Shown: in pieces, positions 4,885 to 5,360 of the stretch
How positions within the stretch are numbered: position 1 is the first letter of the stretch
How the letters are laid out: each line of letters opens with the position of its first letter
NCBI GenBank assembly: GCA_004556875.1
Contig: SFFP01000140.1
Location: 1 to 5,360 of the forward strand
Reading direction: 5' to 3'
Length of the DNA: 5,360 bases
Source: Ruminococcus flavefaciens
GTDB lineage: Bacteria > Bacillota_A > Clostridia > Oscillospirales > Ruminococcaceae
Notes under the pieces: generated by a model
Database searches by the model: none
Seen by the model: only the letters and a program-made list of their open reading frames with translations
What the model was told of the DNA's origin: nothing
Made by a program: the position numbers and the translations under genes

Positions 4885-5360
4885 TTATGAAAATGCTATC
4901 GAGATAAAGGGTCTGACGAAAAGGTACGACGGCTTTACTCTCGACAATATCAGCTTTAATGTGCCTAAGGGCAGTATCATGGGATTTATCGGACAGAATG
5001 GTGCTGGAAAGACTACTACCATCAACGCTCTTCTCAACATTGTCAAAAAGGACGAGGGCGAGATAAAGCTTCTCGGCTATGACCATGAAAAAGAGGAGTT
5101 TGAGGCAAAGAGCCAGATAGCGGCTGTTTTTGATGAGCTTCCGTTCGATGACAGACTTAACGCTATCGCTATTGACAAGATACTCCGCGAGATATTTGAG
5201 GAGTGGAGCACAGATACATTTTTCGGCTATCTTGACCGCTTTGCACTGCCGAGAAAGAAGAAATTCGGCAAATTCTCAAAGGGTATGAAGATGAAGCTTC
5301 AGATAGCTTCCGCACTGTCCCACAATGCAAAGCTTCTTATTATGGATGAGGCTACTACAG
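4877..5360 (+). CDS. ABC transporter ATP-binding protein, YtrB/BcrA-like, partial (3' end beyond window)
   Basis: The first 161 residues are present and the frame is open to the edge. The protein is the cytoplasmic ATPase of an ABC-2-type transporter. Visible are the A-loop Tyr17, Walker A GQNGAGKTT (39-47, Lys45), the ABC signature in the relaxed form FSKGMKMKLQIASAL (133-147), and Walker B LLIMDE (153-158). The Q-loop position reads AVFDELPF (83-90), with no obvious glutamine, and the signature has SKGMK instead of SGGQ. As I recall, both are common in this GntR-linked subfamily and do not indicate a dead enzyme. Position directly after a YtrA-type regulator predicts a membrane permease gene next. 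Substrate is unknown; peptide antibiotic resistance or envelope stress export is possible. Confidence 0.93.
   Translation, partial: MNDYENAIEIKGLTKRYDGFTLDNISFNVPKGSIMGFIGQNGAGKTTTINALLNIVKKDEGEIKLLGYDHEKEEFEAKSQIAAVFDELPFDDRLNAIAIDKILREIFEEWSTDTFFGYLDRFALPRKKKFGKFSKGMKMKLQIASALSHNAKLLIMDEATT

Noticed and set aside
4856..5086. 76-codon minus-strand open frame opposite the ABC ATPase
   Set aside because: It is antisense to Walker A-containing coding sequence and has no independent support.

Overview
The window looks like chromosomal housekeeping DNA from a Clostridia-class Firmicute. A Ruminococcus-type member of the Oscillospiraceae is the best guess. This rests on moderate G+C genes with AT-rich spacers, strong AGGAGG-type ribosome binding sites, sigma-A promoters with 17-bp spacers, a SpoVS of standard length, and a YtrA-type GntR/ABC pair. 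The genus is inferred from protein style, not proven.

Layout, left to right. (1) Positions 1-148 are mostly AT-rich upstream DNA, with a possible tail of an unidentified gene at the edge and a good sigma-A promoter. (2) spoVS (224-484, +) ends in a strong intrinsic terminator. (3) recG (580-2616, +) is a complete branched-DNA helicase gene. (4) An 11-bp-stem hairpin at 2626-2651 sits between converging genes and can terminate both strands. (5) A minus-strand operon reads rsmD (4204-3647), coaD (3650-3159), then a coiled-coil protein resembling mycobacterial SepIVA (3153-2656). The genes overlap or nearly touch, and the Shine-Dalgarno sequences lie inside the preceding genes. (6) A 296-bp divergent intergenic region carries the rsmD promoter, a hairpin-rich leader, a 14-bp direct repeat, and on the other strand a perfect-consensus promoter with operator-like repeats. 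(7) A GntR/YtrA-family repressor gene (4501-4884, +) overlaps by 8 nt an ABC transporter ATPase gene that runs off the right edge.

How the genes relate. RecG and RsmD serve DNA repair and ribosome maturation. CoaD makes the penultimate intermediate of coenzyme A. The small coiled-coil protein is probably linked to envelope growth or division. SpoVS is a small regulator, probably nucleic-acid binding, of sporulation and septation. The GntR/ABC pair is probably an autoregulated stress or export module; its permease should lie just beyond the window.

No mobile element, CRISPR array, tRNA or rRNA is visible, and I see no clearly new multi-gene system. The items most worth following are the SepIVA-like gene, the rsmD leader with mutually exclusive hairpins, and the repeats around the gntR promoter.
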